The notes under the pieces: model-generated
Seen by the model: the letters and a program-made list of their open reading frames with translations, nothing else
Told to the model about the DNA's origin: nothing
The model's database searches: none
Shown: positions 18,675-28,160 of the stretch, in pieces
Layout: the number at the start of each line of letters is the position of its first letter
Numbering within the stretch: position 1 is the first letter of the stretch
Assembly: GCF_947494025.1 (NCBI RefSeq)
Contig: NZ_CANLTQ010000002.1
Coordinates: 62,001-126,000, forward strand
Reading direction: 5' to 3'
Source: an uncultured Jannaschia sp.
GTDB taxonomy: Bacteria > Pseudomonadota > Alphaproteobacteria > Rhodobacterales > Rhodobacteraceae
Length of the DNA: 64,000 bases
Program-made: the position numbers and the translations under genes

Positions 18675-19798
18675 GCGAGCCCCTCCCGCGGGCGGATCAG
18701 GCGCGGGCCGCGGGTGTCGCGCCAGACGAGCGCCGCGCCCAGAAGGGCCGTCAGCAGCGCCGGCGCGTACATCAGCCCCCAGAGCGCCGCGTCGTTCCCG
18801 GCCGCGTTCTCCGCGACGTTGCCCAGCATTTCCAGCGTCACCGCCGCGACCACGGCGCCGAGGATCTGCCGCCAGCGACCAAGCCGCGAATACCCGCCAA
18901 GCATCATGCAGCCGAGCGCGAGAAGCGGCAGCGCGAGCGCGAAGAGCGCCTCCGCGAAGCGCGCGTGCCCCTCCACGCGAAGCTCCGCCACGTCCGCCCG
19001 CGTCTCCGCCTGCGTCGCCGCATCGGCGCGCAGCAGCGTCGCGGTCGACATCTCCCGCGGATCGCGCCGCCGCGCGACGTCGCTTCCGCCGGCGAGCCCC
19101 GCGAGGTCGTAGGCGAAGTCGTCGAACGTGGTCACCACGAGGCTGCGCGTCTCGACATCCAGCGTCTGCGCCATGCCGTCGAACATCACGAGCCGCGTCT
19201 CCCCCGCCGCCCGTACGAGGAAGGCGCGCTCCGCCGTGTAGGAGGTGCGCACCGCGGGGCTGCGCCGGTCCTGCAGGAACAGGCCCAGAAGCTCCCCCTC
19301 GGGCGTGACCGCGCGGACATAGACGGTGACGCCGGAACCGGGATGCAGGAACTCGCCCTCCTTCAGGAACCGCGCGGTGACGTCCTGCGACAGCGCCTCG
19401 CCCCGCTCCGCGAGCGCGGTGCGCGACAGCGGCACGAGGACGTGGCCCAGCACCGAGACCATCACCGCCACGGCGAGCCCGAACAGCAGGACCGGCCGCG
19501 CCAGCCGCCAGGGCGAAAGCCCCGTGGTCTGCGCCACCACCATCTCGCTGTCGGCGGACAGCCGGTTCAGCCCGTAGAGCGTCGCCACCAGCGCCGAGAC
19601 CGGAAGCACGGCGTAGACGACGTTGGGCAGCGCCAGCGCGGTGAACTCGAGAAACGTCGCGACGTTCGACCCCCCGGCGATCAGCCGGTCGAACAGCCCG
19701 ATCGCGCGATTGACCCAGTAGACCGCGACGAGGACGAGGCTGAAGAATCCGAAATAGGCCAAGAGCCGTCCCGCGAGATATCGGTCGAAGAGTGTCAA
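18671..19798 (-). CDS. lptF: LPS export ABC transporter permease LptF
   Basis: The second inner-membrane permease of the LptB2FG complex, 375 residues, with the same 3+3 transmembrane layout around a periplasmic domain as LptG. The only family-consistent start is a TTG that gives (M)TLFDRYLAGRLL, the usual LptF opening. No ATG or GTG lies close by in frame. It is the first gene of the operon and is divergent from pepA. The promoter should lie in the roughly 180 bases between them, where I see no clear boxes. Confidence 0.92.
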   Translation of the reverse strand: MTLFDRYLAGRLLAYFGFFSLVLVAVYWVNRAIGLFDRLIAGGSNVATFLEFTALALPNVVYAVLPVSALVATLYGLNRLSADSEMVVAQTTGLSPWRLARPVLLFGLAVAVMVSVLGHVLVPLSRTALAERGEALSQDVTARFLKEGEFLHPGSGVTVYVRAVTPEGELLGLFLQDRRSPAVRTSYTAERAFLVRAAGETRLVMFDGMAQTLDVETRSLVVTTFDDFAYDLAGLAGGSDVARRRDPREMSTATLLRADAATQAETRADVAELRVEGHARFAEALFALALPLLALGCMMLGGYSRLGRWRQILGAVVAAVTLEMLGNVAENAAGNDAALWGLMYAPALLTALLGAALVWRDTRGPRLIRPREGLA

Positions 19799-19981
19799 CG
19801 GGCCCCCGGCTGCCGCCCCTGCCGACGTCGCGGGGCAAAGGTGTCCATTTCCTAGCGGGGTTGTCGCGGCGCATCAAACCTTGATCGCGCGCATCGGCTG
19901 GAATGTCCCGCGCGGCGGGCATAGGGTCGCCCCGAAACCCATGCCGAACCCCCAGCCGGACGCGCCCGTTCCGAACCGAGG

Positions 19982-21475
19982 ATGCCCATGACAACGCTCG
20001 CCCCCGTGACTTTCGCCCCGACCGACCTCGACGCCCTCGCGACCGCCGAAGGCGTGATCGCCTGCATCGTGCCCGAAGGCGGCAAGCTCGGCACGGAGGC
20101 GCGGCGGCTGAACCGGCTGACCAAGGGCGCGGTGAAACGGGCCGCCGAATCCGAGGCCTTCGCGAAGCTGGACGAAGGCGATGTGCTGGAGCTCAAATAT
20201 CCCGCCGGTCTCGCCGCCACGGCGGTGGCCATCCTGCGTCTCGCGCCCCGCGCGAAGCCGGGGGACGCGCGGGACGGCGGGGCGAATCTCGTGCAGCTTC
20301 GCGGCCGGCACCCGCTCACGATCCTGGCCGGCGCGCACCGGCAACTGGCCGAGATCGTGTTCGGCGCGGCGCTCCGGGACTATGCCTTCGACGCCCACAA
20401 GACGTCGAAGGACGACGGGGAGGAGGCGGCGCCGAAGCCGATCACCGTCCTGACCGCGAAGCCCGAGGAGGCGGAGGCCGCCTTCGCCGGCCTGCGCGCC
20501 GTGGCCGAGGGCGTGTTCCTGACCCGCGACCTCGTGAACGAGCCCGCCAACGTGCTCACCACGACCGAATTCGCGGAGCGGCTGCGGAAACTGGGCGAGC
20601 TCGGCGTGGAGGTCGAGATCCTGGACGAGGCGGAGCTGGAGCGGCTCGGCATGCGCACGCTCCTCGCCGTGGGGCAGGGGTCGGAAAGCCCGTCCTACGT
20701 CGCCGTCATGCGCTGGAACGGCGGCGGCGAGGAACAGCCGCTCGCCCTCGTCGGCAAGGGCGTCGTGTTCGACACCGGCGGCATCAGCATCAAGCCCTCC
20801 GCCGGCATGGAGGACATGACGATGGACATGGGCGGCGCCGGCACGGTCGCGGGCGTGATGCACGCCATCGCCGCGCGCAAGGCCCGCGCCAATGTCGTGG
20901 GCCTCGTCGGCCTCGTCGAGAACATGCCCGACGGGCGGGCGCAGCGGCCGGGCGACGTGGTGCGCTCCATGAAGGGCGACACGGTCGAGGTCATCAACAC
21001 CGACGCGGAAGGCCGCCTCGTCCTGTGCGACGTGATGTGGTACGCGCAGGAGCGGTTCGCGCCCTCGGCCATGATCGACCTCGCCACGCTGACGGGCGCC
21101 ATCATCATCGGCCTCGGCCACGAGAACGCGGGCGTCTTCTCCAACGACGACGGCTTCGCCGACGCCTTCCTCGGCGCCGCGCGGGCGACGGGCGAGGGGG
21201 CGTGGCGGATGCCGCTCGGCAAGGCCTACGACGACATGCTGAAATCCCGCGTGGCCGACGTGAAGAACGTGGGGGGCCGCCCCGCCGGCTCGATCACCGC
21301 GGCGCAGTTCCTGAAGCGTTTCGTGAAGGACGAGACGCCGTGGATCCATCTCGACATCGCGGGCGTGGCCTCGCTCAAGTCGTCCTCCGCCCTCGCGCCC
21401 GCCGGTGCGACGGGATGGGGCGTGCGCGCGCTCGACCGGCTGATCCGCGACGGCTACGAGAAGGGCGATGGGTGA
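19982..21475 (+). CDS. pepA: Leucyl (cytosol) aminopeptidase
   Basis: An M17-family hexameric zinc/manganese aminopeptidase, 497 residues. The family signature NTDAEGRLVL lies in the C-terminal catalytic domain. Upstream are VGKGVVFDTGGISIKPS and MDMGGAGTVAG, which supply metal and catalytic residues (Lys and Asp). An N-terminal macro-like domain occupies about 1-170. An ATG two codons after the one chosen is equally plausible. The 3' end overlaps holC by 8 bases, and the linkage of pepA with DNA polymerase chi is common in proteobacteria. Confidence 0.95.
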   Translation: MPMTTLAPVTFAPTDLDALATAEGVIACIVPEGGKLGTEARRLNRLTKGAVKRAAESEAFAKLDEGDVLELKYPAGLAATAVAILRLAPRAKPGDARDGGANLVQLRGRHPLTILAGAHRQLAEIVFGAALRDYAFDAHKTSKDDGEEAAPKPITVLTAKPEEAEAAFAGLRAVAEGVFLTRDLVNEPANVLTTTEFAERLRKLGELGVEVEILDEAELERLGMRTLLAVGQGSESPSYVAVMRWNGGGEEQPLALVGKGVVFDTGGISIKPSAGMEDMTMDMGGAGTVAGVMHAIAARKARANVVGLVGLVENMPDGRAQRPGDVVRSMKGDTVEVINTDAEGRLVLCDVMWYAQERFAPSAMIDLATLTGAIIIGLGHENAGVFSNDDGFADAFLGAARATGEGAWRMPLGKAYDDMLKSRVADVKNVGGRPAGSITAAQFLKRFVKDETPWIHLDIAGVASLKSSSALAPAGATGWGVRALDRLIRDGYEKGDG

Positions 21476-21932
21476 GGTCTATTTCTACCACCTGACCCGC
21501 AATCCCGTCGAGACGACGCTCGCCACGCTCCTTGCCCGCGCGCGCGCGCAGGGCTGGCGGATCGCCGTGCGGGGGCGGGAACGGGCGCGTCTGGAACGGC
21601 TCGACGCGACGCTCTGGGACGGGCCGCCGGACTCATTCCTGCCGCACGGGCTCGCCGGCGGGCCGCACGACGCGCGCCAGCCGATCCTGCTCACGACCGG
21701 GGCGGGCGCGAACCGGCCGGATTGCCTGATGTCCCTCGACGGCGCCGAGGTCGCGGCGAGCGAGCTGCCCGGCCTGAAGCGCGCCTGCATCCTCTTCGAC
21801 GGGTTCGACGGCGCCGCGCTGGGCCGCGCGCGCGAGCAGTGGAAGATCCTCACCGACCGGGGCTGCGCCGCGCGCTACTGGTCGGAGGAAACCGGAAAAT
21901 GGGCCGAGAAGGCGTCGAAGAACGTCCCGTAA
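21468..21932 (+). CDS. holC: DNA polymerase III chi subunit
   Basis: A 154-residue accessory subunit of the clamp-loader complex that links the replicase to single-stranded DNA-binding protein. The Rossmann-like fold shows the family's VYFYHLTRNP opening, LLARARAQGWRIAVR helix-strand, LDATLWDGPPDSFLPHG and the C-terminal ARYWSEETGKWAEKA. Its ATG lies inside the end of pepA. Confidence 0.92.
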   Translation: MGEVYFYHLTRNPVETTLATLLARARAQGWRIAVRGRERARLERLDATLWDGPPDSFLPHGLAGGPHDARQPILLTTGAGANRPDCLMSLDGAEVAASELPGLKRACILFDGFDGAALGRAREQWKILTDRGCAARYWSEETGKWAEKASKNVP

Positions 21933-22035
21933 GGCTTTGACAAGTAGCAGATGGGAGCGCCCTGCTTGTTTGTCGCCCCGGGGACGGGCGGCATCGGGCG
22001 GGAAGGGCCTCACGCGTTCCGATCATCGTGGCCCC

Positions 22036-22623
22036 TCAGCGTATCAGCTGCAGATGCCCGTCCTCGATCACGATGCGGCCGAAATGCTGCAGGTAGCTCA
22101 TCCCGAGCAGGCTCTGGAACAGGTCGCCCTCCGTCACCACGGCGCGGACGCCGCGATCGGTCAATTTGCCCAGACGGACCTCGTCAAGCGTCACGTCGGC
22201 CGTGCCGACCGTGCCGTTCGCCGTGTAGGCCTGCCCGTAATAACGCAGCTCGTCGGGGTCGAGCCCCACGCGCGCCGCGTCGTCGCGGCTCAGCACCAGA
22301 TCGGATGCCCCTGTATCCACGACAAAATCCACCGGTTCCCCATTGACGGCGAGGCGCATATAGTAATGCCCGTCGCGGCTGCGGGGCACGTCGATCATCA
22401 CGCCGTCCTCGCTCGTCACGATGCTCTGTCGCGGCAGGGCGGCGCGCTGCACCGCGTCCCAGTTGCCGAAGACGAGGACCGCGCCGACGAAGATGAAGAA
22501 CCAGACCGCCGCCTGCTGCGCGGCCTGCGTGAGGCGGCCGCGAAAGCCGAACAGGACGGACCCGAGCAGCGCCACCCCGAGAAGCGTCAGGTAGAAAAGC
22601 TGTGCGGTGTCGTCGCCGGTCAT
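22036..22623 (-). CDS. Clan AA retropepsin-like aspartic protease, membrane-anchored
   Basis: A 195-residue protein with two N-terminal hydrophobic segments (about 8-27 and 37-53). A retropepsin-like domain (about 80-195) follows. The catalytic motif is VDTGASDLVLS with Asp103, and the downstream LLGMSYLQHFG is the flap and second-motif region. It matches the TIGR02281 group of single-domain bacterial aspartic proteases. These resemble half of a pepsin and should act as dimers, probably with the protease domain in the periplasm. The substrate is unknown. It follows marC on the same strand. Confidence 0.88.
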   Translation of the reverse strand: MTGDDTAQLFYLTLLGVALLGSVLFGFRGRLTQAAQQAAVWFFIFVGAVLVFGNWDAVQRAALPRQSIVTSEDGVMIDVPRSRDGHYYMRLAVNGEPVDFVVDTGASDLVLSRDDAARVGLDPDELRYYGQAYTANGTVGTADVTLDEVRLGKLTDRGVRAVVTEGDLFQSLLGMSYLQHFGRIVIEDGHLQLIR

Positions 22624-22698
22624 GGCACGTATCTAGGCACCGGCGCGGCGTTTGCCACTCGCATCTGTCGCGATGGTGAACGGCGCGCCGTCCGACCC

Positions 22699-23310
22699 TC
22701 ATCCCCCGGTCTGCAGCCCGGCCAGCCCGTCGAGCACGAACTGCACCGCGAGCGCGGCGAGCAGCATGCCGAGAAGCCGGGTCACGACGTTGATCCCCGT
22801 GGCCTTCAGGAGCCGCTCCATCGGCCCCGCGAGCTCGAAGAGCACGAACACCACGGCGACCACCGCGAGCATCACGCCGATCGCCTGCGCCGCGCCCAGC
22901 GGCGCCGCCTCGTCGGTCAGCAGGATCATCGTCGCGATCGCGCCCGGCCCGGCGATCAGCGGCATCGCGAGCGGAAAGACCGACGGATCGCTGACCGGCG
23001 CGTCCGCCTGGCCCTCCCGCCGCTGGGTGCGCTTCTCGAACAGCATCTCGAGCGCGGTGAGGAACAGCAGCAAGCCCCCCGCGATCCGGAAGGCGGGCAT
23101 GGAGATGCCGAGGAAGGCCAGCACGGCCTCGCCCGCCAGCGCGAAGAGAACGAGGATGCCCGCGGCCACCACGCAGGCGCGGATCGCGATCCCCCGCCGC
23201 GCGCGGCGCGACATGCCGGCGGTCAGCGCGACGAAGATCGGGGCGAGCCCGATCGGATCCATGATCACGAAAAGGGCGGTGAACGCCGTGACGAGTTCGG
23301 TCAGCGTCAT
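22699..23310 (-). CDS. MarC family integral membrane protein
   Basis: A 203-residue inner-membrane protein with six hydrophobic segments and the MarC-family signature FVIMDPIGLAPIF near the N-terminus, plus PLAMPLIAGPGAI in the middle. The family was once linked to multiple antibiotic resistance, but its transport function is unproven. The ATG begins MSMTLTELV. A four-unit 11-bp repeat lies 15-58 bases upstream, between this start and the end of the ABC-F gene, so it may sit in the leader or promoter of marC. Confidence 0.9.
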   Translation of the reverse strand: MTLTELVTAFTALFVIMDPIGLAPIFVALTAGMSRRARRGIAIRACVVAAGILVLFALAGEAVLAFLGISMPAFRIAGGLLLFLTALEMLFEKRTQRREGQADAPVSDPSVFPLAMPLIAGPGAIATMILLTDEAAPLGAAQAIGVMLAVVAVVFVLFELAGPMERLLKATGINVVTRLLGMLLAALAVQFVLDGLAGLQTGG

Positions 23311-23324
23311 GGAGATGTCCCACG

Positions 23325-23368
23325 GATGTGACACAGCCGTAACACAGCGGTAACACGGCCGTAACACG
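23325..23368 (-). repeat. Tandem array of four 11-bp repeats, copy A
   Basis: On the minus strand the units read CGTGTTACGGC, CGTGTTACCGC, TGTGTTACGGC and a diverged TGTGTCACATC. The 11-bp period is about one helical turn. The array begins 12 bases after the stop of the YheS-like ABC-F gene, in the same orientation. The same repeat recurs after the second ABC-F gene at 59420-59463. There is no inverted symmetry and no T tract, so it is not an intrinsic terminator. Confidence 0.85.
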
Positions 23369-23380
23369 TCCCGCCGCGGG

Positions 23381-25228
23381 TCACGCCTCCGCCTTCTCCA
23401 GCGTTTCCATCGCATTCATCCAGATCGCTTCGGCCCGGTCGGCCGCCTCCATCAACTCGGCGTATTTCTTGTTCCACGTCTCGAGCTCGTTGGCACGCCC
23501 GTTCTCGTAAAGCGCGGGATCGGCCAGCTTTTTCGCGAGCTTGTCGCGCATCTCGTCGATCTTCTTCACCCGCGCCTCGGCCTTGCGCGCCTCGGAGCGC
23601 AGCTCCAGCATCCGGTCCCGTCCAGCGGGCGCCTTTTTCTTTTCCTTACCGGCCTTTGCGGGGCGTTCCTCGCCCTGCAGCAACATCTTGCGATACTGCT
23701 CCAGATCGCCGTCGTAGGGCCCGACGGTGCCGCCCTTCACCAGCCACAGCCGGTCGGCCACAAGGCTCAGCAGGTGCATGTCGTGACTCACCAGCACGAC
23801 CGCGCCGGTATAGGCCGTCAGCGCCTCCACCAGCGCCTCCCGGCTCTCGATGTCGAGGTGGTTCGTCGGCTCGTCGAGGATCAGCATGTGCGGGGCGTCG
23901 AGCGTCGCCAGCAGGAGCGACAGCCGCGCCTTCTGCCCCCCGGACAGCTTGCCCACCAGCGTGTCCGCCTGATCCACGCCGAGCCCGAAGGAGGCGAGAC
24001 GGGCGCGCAGCTTCGGCGGCGCGTCGTCGGGCCGCTCCCGGCGGATGTGGTCGAGCGGCGTCTCGTCCACATGCAGCTCGTCCACCTGATGCTGCGCGAA
24101 ATAGCCGATGCGCAGCTTGCCCGACGCGATCTTGCTGCCCTCGCACGCCTGAAGCTTGTCCGCCAACAGCTTGGAGAAGGTCGACTTTCCCTCGCCGTTC
24201 CGGCCCAGAAGCGCGATCCGGTCGTCCTGGTCGATCCGCACGTTGAGCCGCTTCAGGACCGGCTCTCCGCCATAGCCCACGGCAGCACTCTCAAGGCGGA
24301 CGATGGGCGGCGACAACTCCTCGGGCGCGGGAAAGGTGAAGACCACGCGGGCCGCGTCCTCGGGCGCGGTGATCGTCTCCATCCGTTCCAGCATCTTCAC
24401 GCGGGACTGCGCCTGCTTGGCCTTCGACGCCTTGGCCTTGAAGCGGTCGACGAAGCTCTGGAGGTGCTTGCGCCGCGCCTCCTGCTTGGCGGCCTCCGCG
24501 GCGAGCCCGGCGCGCTTCTCCGCCCGCATCCGCACGAAGCTGTCGTAGGGGCCGGTATAGTAGGTCAGGCCCTTTTCCTCGAGATGCAGGATGCCGCCGA
24601 CCGCGCGGTTCAGAAGGCCCCGGTCGTGGCTGATGATGATCACGGTATGCGGGTAGCGCGCGAGATAGCTCTCGAGCCAGAGCGCGCCCTCGAGGTCGAG
24701 ATAGTTCGTCGGCTCGTCGAGAAGCAGCAGGTCGGGCTCGGCGAAGAGGACGCCGGCCAGCGCCACGCGCATCCGCCAGCCGCCTGAATAGGCCGAGCAG
24801 GGGCGCGATTGTTCCTCGACTTCGAAGCCCAACCCCTTGAGGATGCTCGAAGCCCGCGCTTCGCCGGACCAGGCGTCGATGTCCTGCAGCCGGGTCTGGA
24901 TCTCGGCGATGCGGGTCGGATCCGTGGCGGTTTCGGCCTCCGCCATGAGGCTCGCGCGTTCGGTATCGGCGTCGAGCACGGTCTGCAGCACGCTCGTCTC
25001 CGACGACGGCACCTCCTGCGCGACGCCGCCGATCCGCGCGCGGGACGGCAGGGCGATCTCGCCCGCGTCGAGCGCGAGCTCGCGCCGGATCAGGCGGAAC
25101 AGCGTCGTCTTTCCGGTGCCGTTGCGTCCCACGAGGCCGACCTTGTGGCCTTCGGGGATCGTGGCGCTGGCGCCTTCGAAGAGGGGACGGCCCGCGACGG
25201 AATAGGTCAGGTCGGTAATCTGCAGCAT
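23381..25228 (-). CDS. ABC-F family ATPase, YheS-like
   Basis: A 615-residue cytosolic ABC-F protein, a class of ribosome-associated translation factors with two ATPase domains and no membrane part. Domain 1 has Walker [10 protein letters not shown] (about 30-40), signature YSGGW and LLLLDEPTN. Domain 2 has [19 protein letters not shown] and LILDEPTN. Between them is the interdomain linker with Lys-rich [24 protein letters not shown], the P-site tRNA interaction motif region. A coiled-coil tail rich in Lys and Glu closes the protein. The ATG starting MLQITDLTY was chosen by family similarity. A tandem 11-bp array follows the stop. Confidence 0.93.
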   Translation of the reverse strand: MLQITDLTYSVAGRPLFEGASATIPEGHKVGLVGRNGTGKTTLFRLIRRELALDAGEIALPSRARIGGVAQEVPSSETSVLQTVLDADTERASLMAEAETATDPTRIAEIQTRLQDIDAWSGEARASSILKGLGFEVEEQSRPCSAYSGGWRMRVALAGVLFAEPDLLLLDEPTNYLDLEGALWLESYLARYPHTVIIISHDRGLLNRAVGGILHLEEKGLTYYTGPYDSFVRMRAEKRAGLAAEAAKQEARRKHLQSFVDRFKAKASKAKQAQSRVKMLERMETITAPEDAARVVFTFPAPEELSPPIVRLESAAVGYGGEPVLKRLNVRIDQDDRIALLGRNGEGKSTFSKLLADKLQACEGSKIASGKLRIGYFAQHQVDELHVDETPLDHIRRERPDDAPPKLRARLASFGLGVDQADTLVGKLSGGQKARLSLLLATLDAPHMLILDEPTNHLDIESREALVEALTAYTGAVVLVSHDMHLLSLVADRLWLVKGGTVGPYDGDLEQYRKMLLQGEERPAKAGKEKKKAPAGRDRMLELRSEARKAEARVKKIDEMRDKLAKKLADPALYENGRANELETWNKKYAELMEAADRAEAIWMNAMETLEKAEA

Positions 25229-25331
25229 GGCCGTGCCCATGCGGGGCCTCTCGCCCCTTGTCAACACGCGGTTCCCTTCGCCCGGCACCGCTGCTAGAGG
25301 CCCGCCGAACCTTTACGCACGGAGCACGCGC

Positions 25332-25754
<423 letters not shown>

Positions 25755-25835
25755 ACGCGTGAGAGCGCTTAAGGAATCGTTAACAAATCCTTGGCGCACG
25801 GCGATTTCTTTCCGGACGGTTACGCGGAACCCGGC

Positions 25836-25865
25836 CCTCTTGCAGGTGTTCAGCCCTGCAAGAGG
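25836..25865 (+). promoter_or_regulatory. Perfect inverted repeat covering the ribosome binding site
   Basis: Two 11-bp perfectly complementary arms (CCTCTTGCAGG and CCTGCAAGAGG) are separated by an 8-base loop. The right arm runs into AGAGGAG, the Shine-Dalgarno sequence of the gene that starts ten bases later. In the mRNA it would form a hairpin that hides the ribosome site. In DNA the same symmetry could be an operator. There is no T tract, so an intrinsic terminator is unlikely. Confidence 0.7.
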
Positions 25866-25874
25866 AGCCGTGCG

Positions 25875-26363
25875 ATGATTGAATCAGCCCCGCCGCCTCG
25901 TATGGCGGCTCATTTCCAGACTGTCCGGAGGGCGGTCGGCGGCGGAACGGTGGCCTGCCCCTCGGCGGTCACGATTCGCCGACTGAGACACGTTCAGCGG
26001 GTCGCGAGCGACGCGGATGGGCGGATCGACGTCGGCCGCGTCGCCGAACGCGACGTTGCCCTGCTGGTCGCCTGGCACGACACGCTCACCGTGCTTCTGG
26101 CCGGACTTGCCGACATGCTCCGGGAGCGTGGTGCGCCGCCGGCGCCGGACGTTTCCGTCGCGATGGCGTTCCGCAGCGAGCTGCGCGACCTGACGCAGGG
26201 GACGGGCCTCGCGGCGGTGATCGCCGACGGCGACCGGCTCCGCAGCGCGATCTGCGCCGCGGTGGAGGTCATCCGCGGCCCGGCCGACCGCAAGATGCTG
26301 CTCCTTGCGCGGGATGCCGTGGACGAGGTCGTCCACCGCGCGCAAGAGCGCCGCTGCAGCTGA
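25875..26363 (+). CDS. Hypothetical protein (unknown function)
   Basis: A 162-residue cytosolic protein that I do not recognise. It has no signal peptide and no membrane segment. It appears mostly helical, with regular heptad-like hydrophobics (DVALLVAWHDTLTVLLAGLADMLRERG and AICAAVEVIRGP). The start is the ATG seven bases after AGAGGAG. A frame upstream exists but would read through the hairpin. That hairpin encloses part of the Shine-Dalgarno sequence, which suggests translational or operator control. It lies between ndk and a MATE pump on the same strand. Confidence 0.6.
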   Translation: MIESAPPPRMAAHFQTVRRAVGGGTVACPSAVTIRRLRHVQRVASDADGRIDVGRVAERDVALLVAWHDTLTVLLAGLADMLRERGAPPAPDVSVAMAFRSELRDLTQGTGLAAVIADGDRLRSAICAAVEVIRGPADRKMLLLARDAVDEVVHRAQERRCS

Positions 26364-26403
26364 CCCGATTGCCTTGCCGGGGGCGCTCGCGTAGCGCCCG
26401 CGC

Positions 26404-27768
26404 ATGTCCGAGACGCTCGCCAGACACCTTCGACGCACCATCGTGCTGGGCCTGCCTCTGGTGGGCAGTCAAGTCGCGCAGATCCTGATCGGGCTGACCG
26501 ACACGCTGATGCTCGGGCGGTACTCGGTGGAGGCCCTTGCGGCGGGCACGATGGGGCATACGGTCTTCTTCTCGCTCTTCGTGCTCGGCTCGGGCTTCGC
26601 GGTCGCCTGCGTGCCGATGGCCGCAAGCGCGCTCGGGCGCGGCGACGAGGTCGCGGTGCGGCGGGTCACGCGGATGGGCATCTGGCTCTCGACGCTCACC
26701 GCGCTGGCGATGCTGCCGGCCTTCCTCTGGTCCGAGGCCATCCTCCTCGCACTCGGCCAGACCGCGCAGGTGGCCGCCGACGCACAGGCCTATCTGCGCA
26801 TCGCAGGGATCGGCATGCTGCCGGCGCTCCTGACCGCGACGTTCCGCAGCCACCTTTCGGTGCTCGAGCATACGCGGATCGTGCTTTGGGCGACGCTGGC
26901 GGCGGCGGTGCTGAACGCAGGCGTGAACTGGCTGCTGATCTTCGGCAATCTGGGCCTGCCGGAGCTGGGCATACGCGGCGCGGCCATCGCCTCGGTCGCG
27001 GTGCAGACACTGTCGGTCGCGGTGCTCGCGGCCTATGCCGCACGCGGACCCGGCATGGCGCGGTTCGATCTGTTCCGGAACCTCCATCGGGCGGACTGGC
27101 CGATTTTCAACGACATACTGCGCCTCGGCTGGCCCATCGGGCTGACGCATGTGTCGGAATCCGGTCTGTTCGCCGCCTCGGCGCTGATGATGGGGGCGCT
27201 CGGCACGGTGGCGCTGGCCGCCCACGGGATCGCCATCGGCATCGCGGGGCTGACCTTCATGGTCCATATGGGCCTCAGCCAGGCCGCGACTGTCCGCGTC
27301 GGGCGTGCCTGGGGGCAGGGGGACGCGACGGGCCTGCGCCGCGCGGCGCAGGCCGCGCTCCTGCTGTCGGGGGGCGCGGTGCTTCTTGCGATCCTGCTCT
27401 ATTTCGGCGCGGGAAGAGTGCTGGTGGACCTGTTCCTCGACCCGGCGGACCCGGATGCGGCCGTGATCCGAACGCTCGGGATACGGCTCCTGATGCTGGC
27501 CGCGCTGTTCCAGCTCGTCGATGCGGGGCAGGTCATGGCGCTCGGCCTCCTGCGGGGGGTGCAGGACACGCGGCGGCCGATGGTGTACGCGATCGGGGCC
27601 TATTGGGGCCTCGGCATTCCGGCGAGCTACCTTCTGGGTTTTCCGCTCGGCCTCGGGCCGGAGGGCATCTGGCTCGGCCTCGTCGTGGGCCTCGCGGCGG
27701 CGACGGTAACGCTGACGGCCCGCTTCGTCCGCCTCACGGGCGGCGCGCCGCTCACATCGCGAAGCTGA
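26404..27768 (+). CDS. MATE family efflux transporter
   Basis: An inner-membrane multidrug/toxin extrusion antiporter of 454 residues with twelve hydrophobic segments in two similar halves. NorM-type hallmarks are VLGLPLVGSQVAQILIGLTDTLMLGRY at the N-terminus, ALAAHGIAIGIAGLTFMVHMGLSQAATVRVG at the start of the second half, and GLLRGVQDTRRPM. Substrates cannot be told from sequence. Its 3' end overlaps the convergent Fe-S carrier gene by 17 bases. Confidence 0.93.
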   Translation: MSETLARHLRRTIVLGLPLVGSQVAQILIGLTDTLMLGRYSVEALAAGTMGHTVFFSLFVLGSGFAVACVPMAASALGRGDEVAVRRVTRMGIWLSTLTALAMLPAFLWSEAILLALGQTAQVAADAQAYLRIAGIGMLPALLTATFRSHLSVLEHTRIVLWATLAAAVLNAGVNWLLIFGNLGLPELGIRGAAIASVAVQTLSVAVLAAYAARGPGMARFDLFRNLHRADWPIFNDILRLGWPIGLTHVSESGLFAASALMMGALGTVALAAHGIAIGIAGLTFMVHMGLSQAATVRVGRAWGQGDATGLRRAAQAALLLSGGAVLLAILLYFGAGRVLVDLFLDPADPDAAVIRTLGIRLLMLAALFQLVDAGQVMALGLLRGVQDTRRPMVYAIGAYWGLGIPASYLLGFPLGLGPEGIWLGLVVGLAAATVTLTARFVRLTGGAPLTSRS

Positions 27769-28081
27769 CGCCGCAACCGCAGCTCGAGGCGGCGTTGGGG
27801 TTGTCGATCGTGAATCGCGCGCCGATCAGCTCCTCGGCGAAGTCGATCACCGCGTTCGACAGGAACGGCAGCGACACCTCGTCCACCACGACCTTCTCCC
27901 CCGCGCCCTCGAGGACCAGATCGCCCTCGGCCGGCGCATCGAGCTCGATCTGGTACTGGAATCCCGAGCAGCCGCCGCCTTCGACCGCGACGCGAAGCGC
28001 CTTGCCCTGACCGGCAGCGCCGATCTCCGACAGGCGCTCGAACGCGCGGGGCGTGACCTTGGGGGGCAGGGCGAGATCCAT
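27752..28081 (-). CDS. erpA: A-type iron-sulfur carrier/insertion protein (ErpA/IscA family)
   Basis: A 109-residue protein that carries Fe-S clusters from the assembly scaffold to target enzymes. The three conserved cysteines are present: Cys38 (GGGCSGFQY), then Cys101 and Cys103 (SSCGCGVSF). NPNAASSCGCG is the family's C-terminal signature. ErpA and IscA cannot be separated with certainty by eye. ErpA is the usual name at this locus beside dgt and argS. It is divergent from dgt. Confidence 0.9.
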   Translation of the reverse strand: MDLALPPKVTPRAFERLSEIGAAGQGKALRVAVEGGGCSGFQYQIELDAPAEGDLVLEGAGEKVVVDEVSLPFLSNAVIDFAEELIGARFTIDNPNAASSCGCGVSFAM

Positions 28082-28160
28082 GGGGTTAGCCTCCGAGGCA
28101 CGTGCATCTTCGTCGCGATGGGATATATGGGCCGCTGAGCCGCCTGCCAAGTGAGGCCCC

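Noticed and set aside
23325-23368. Reading the 11-bp arrays as CRISPR
   Set aside because: The units are 11 bases long and abut without spacers. No cas genes are nearby.
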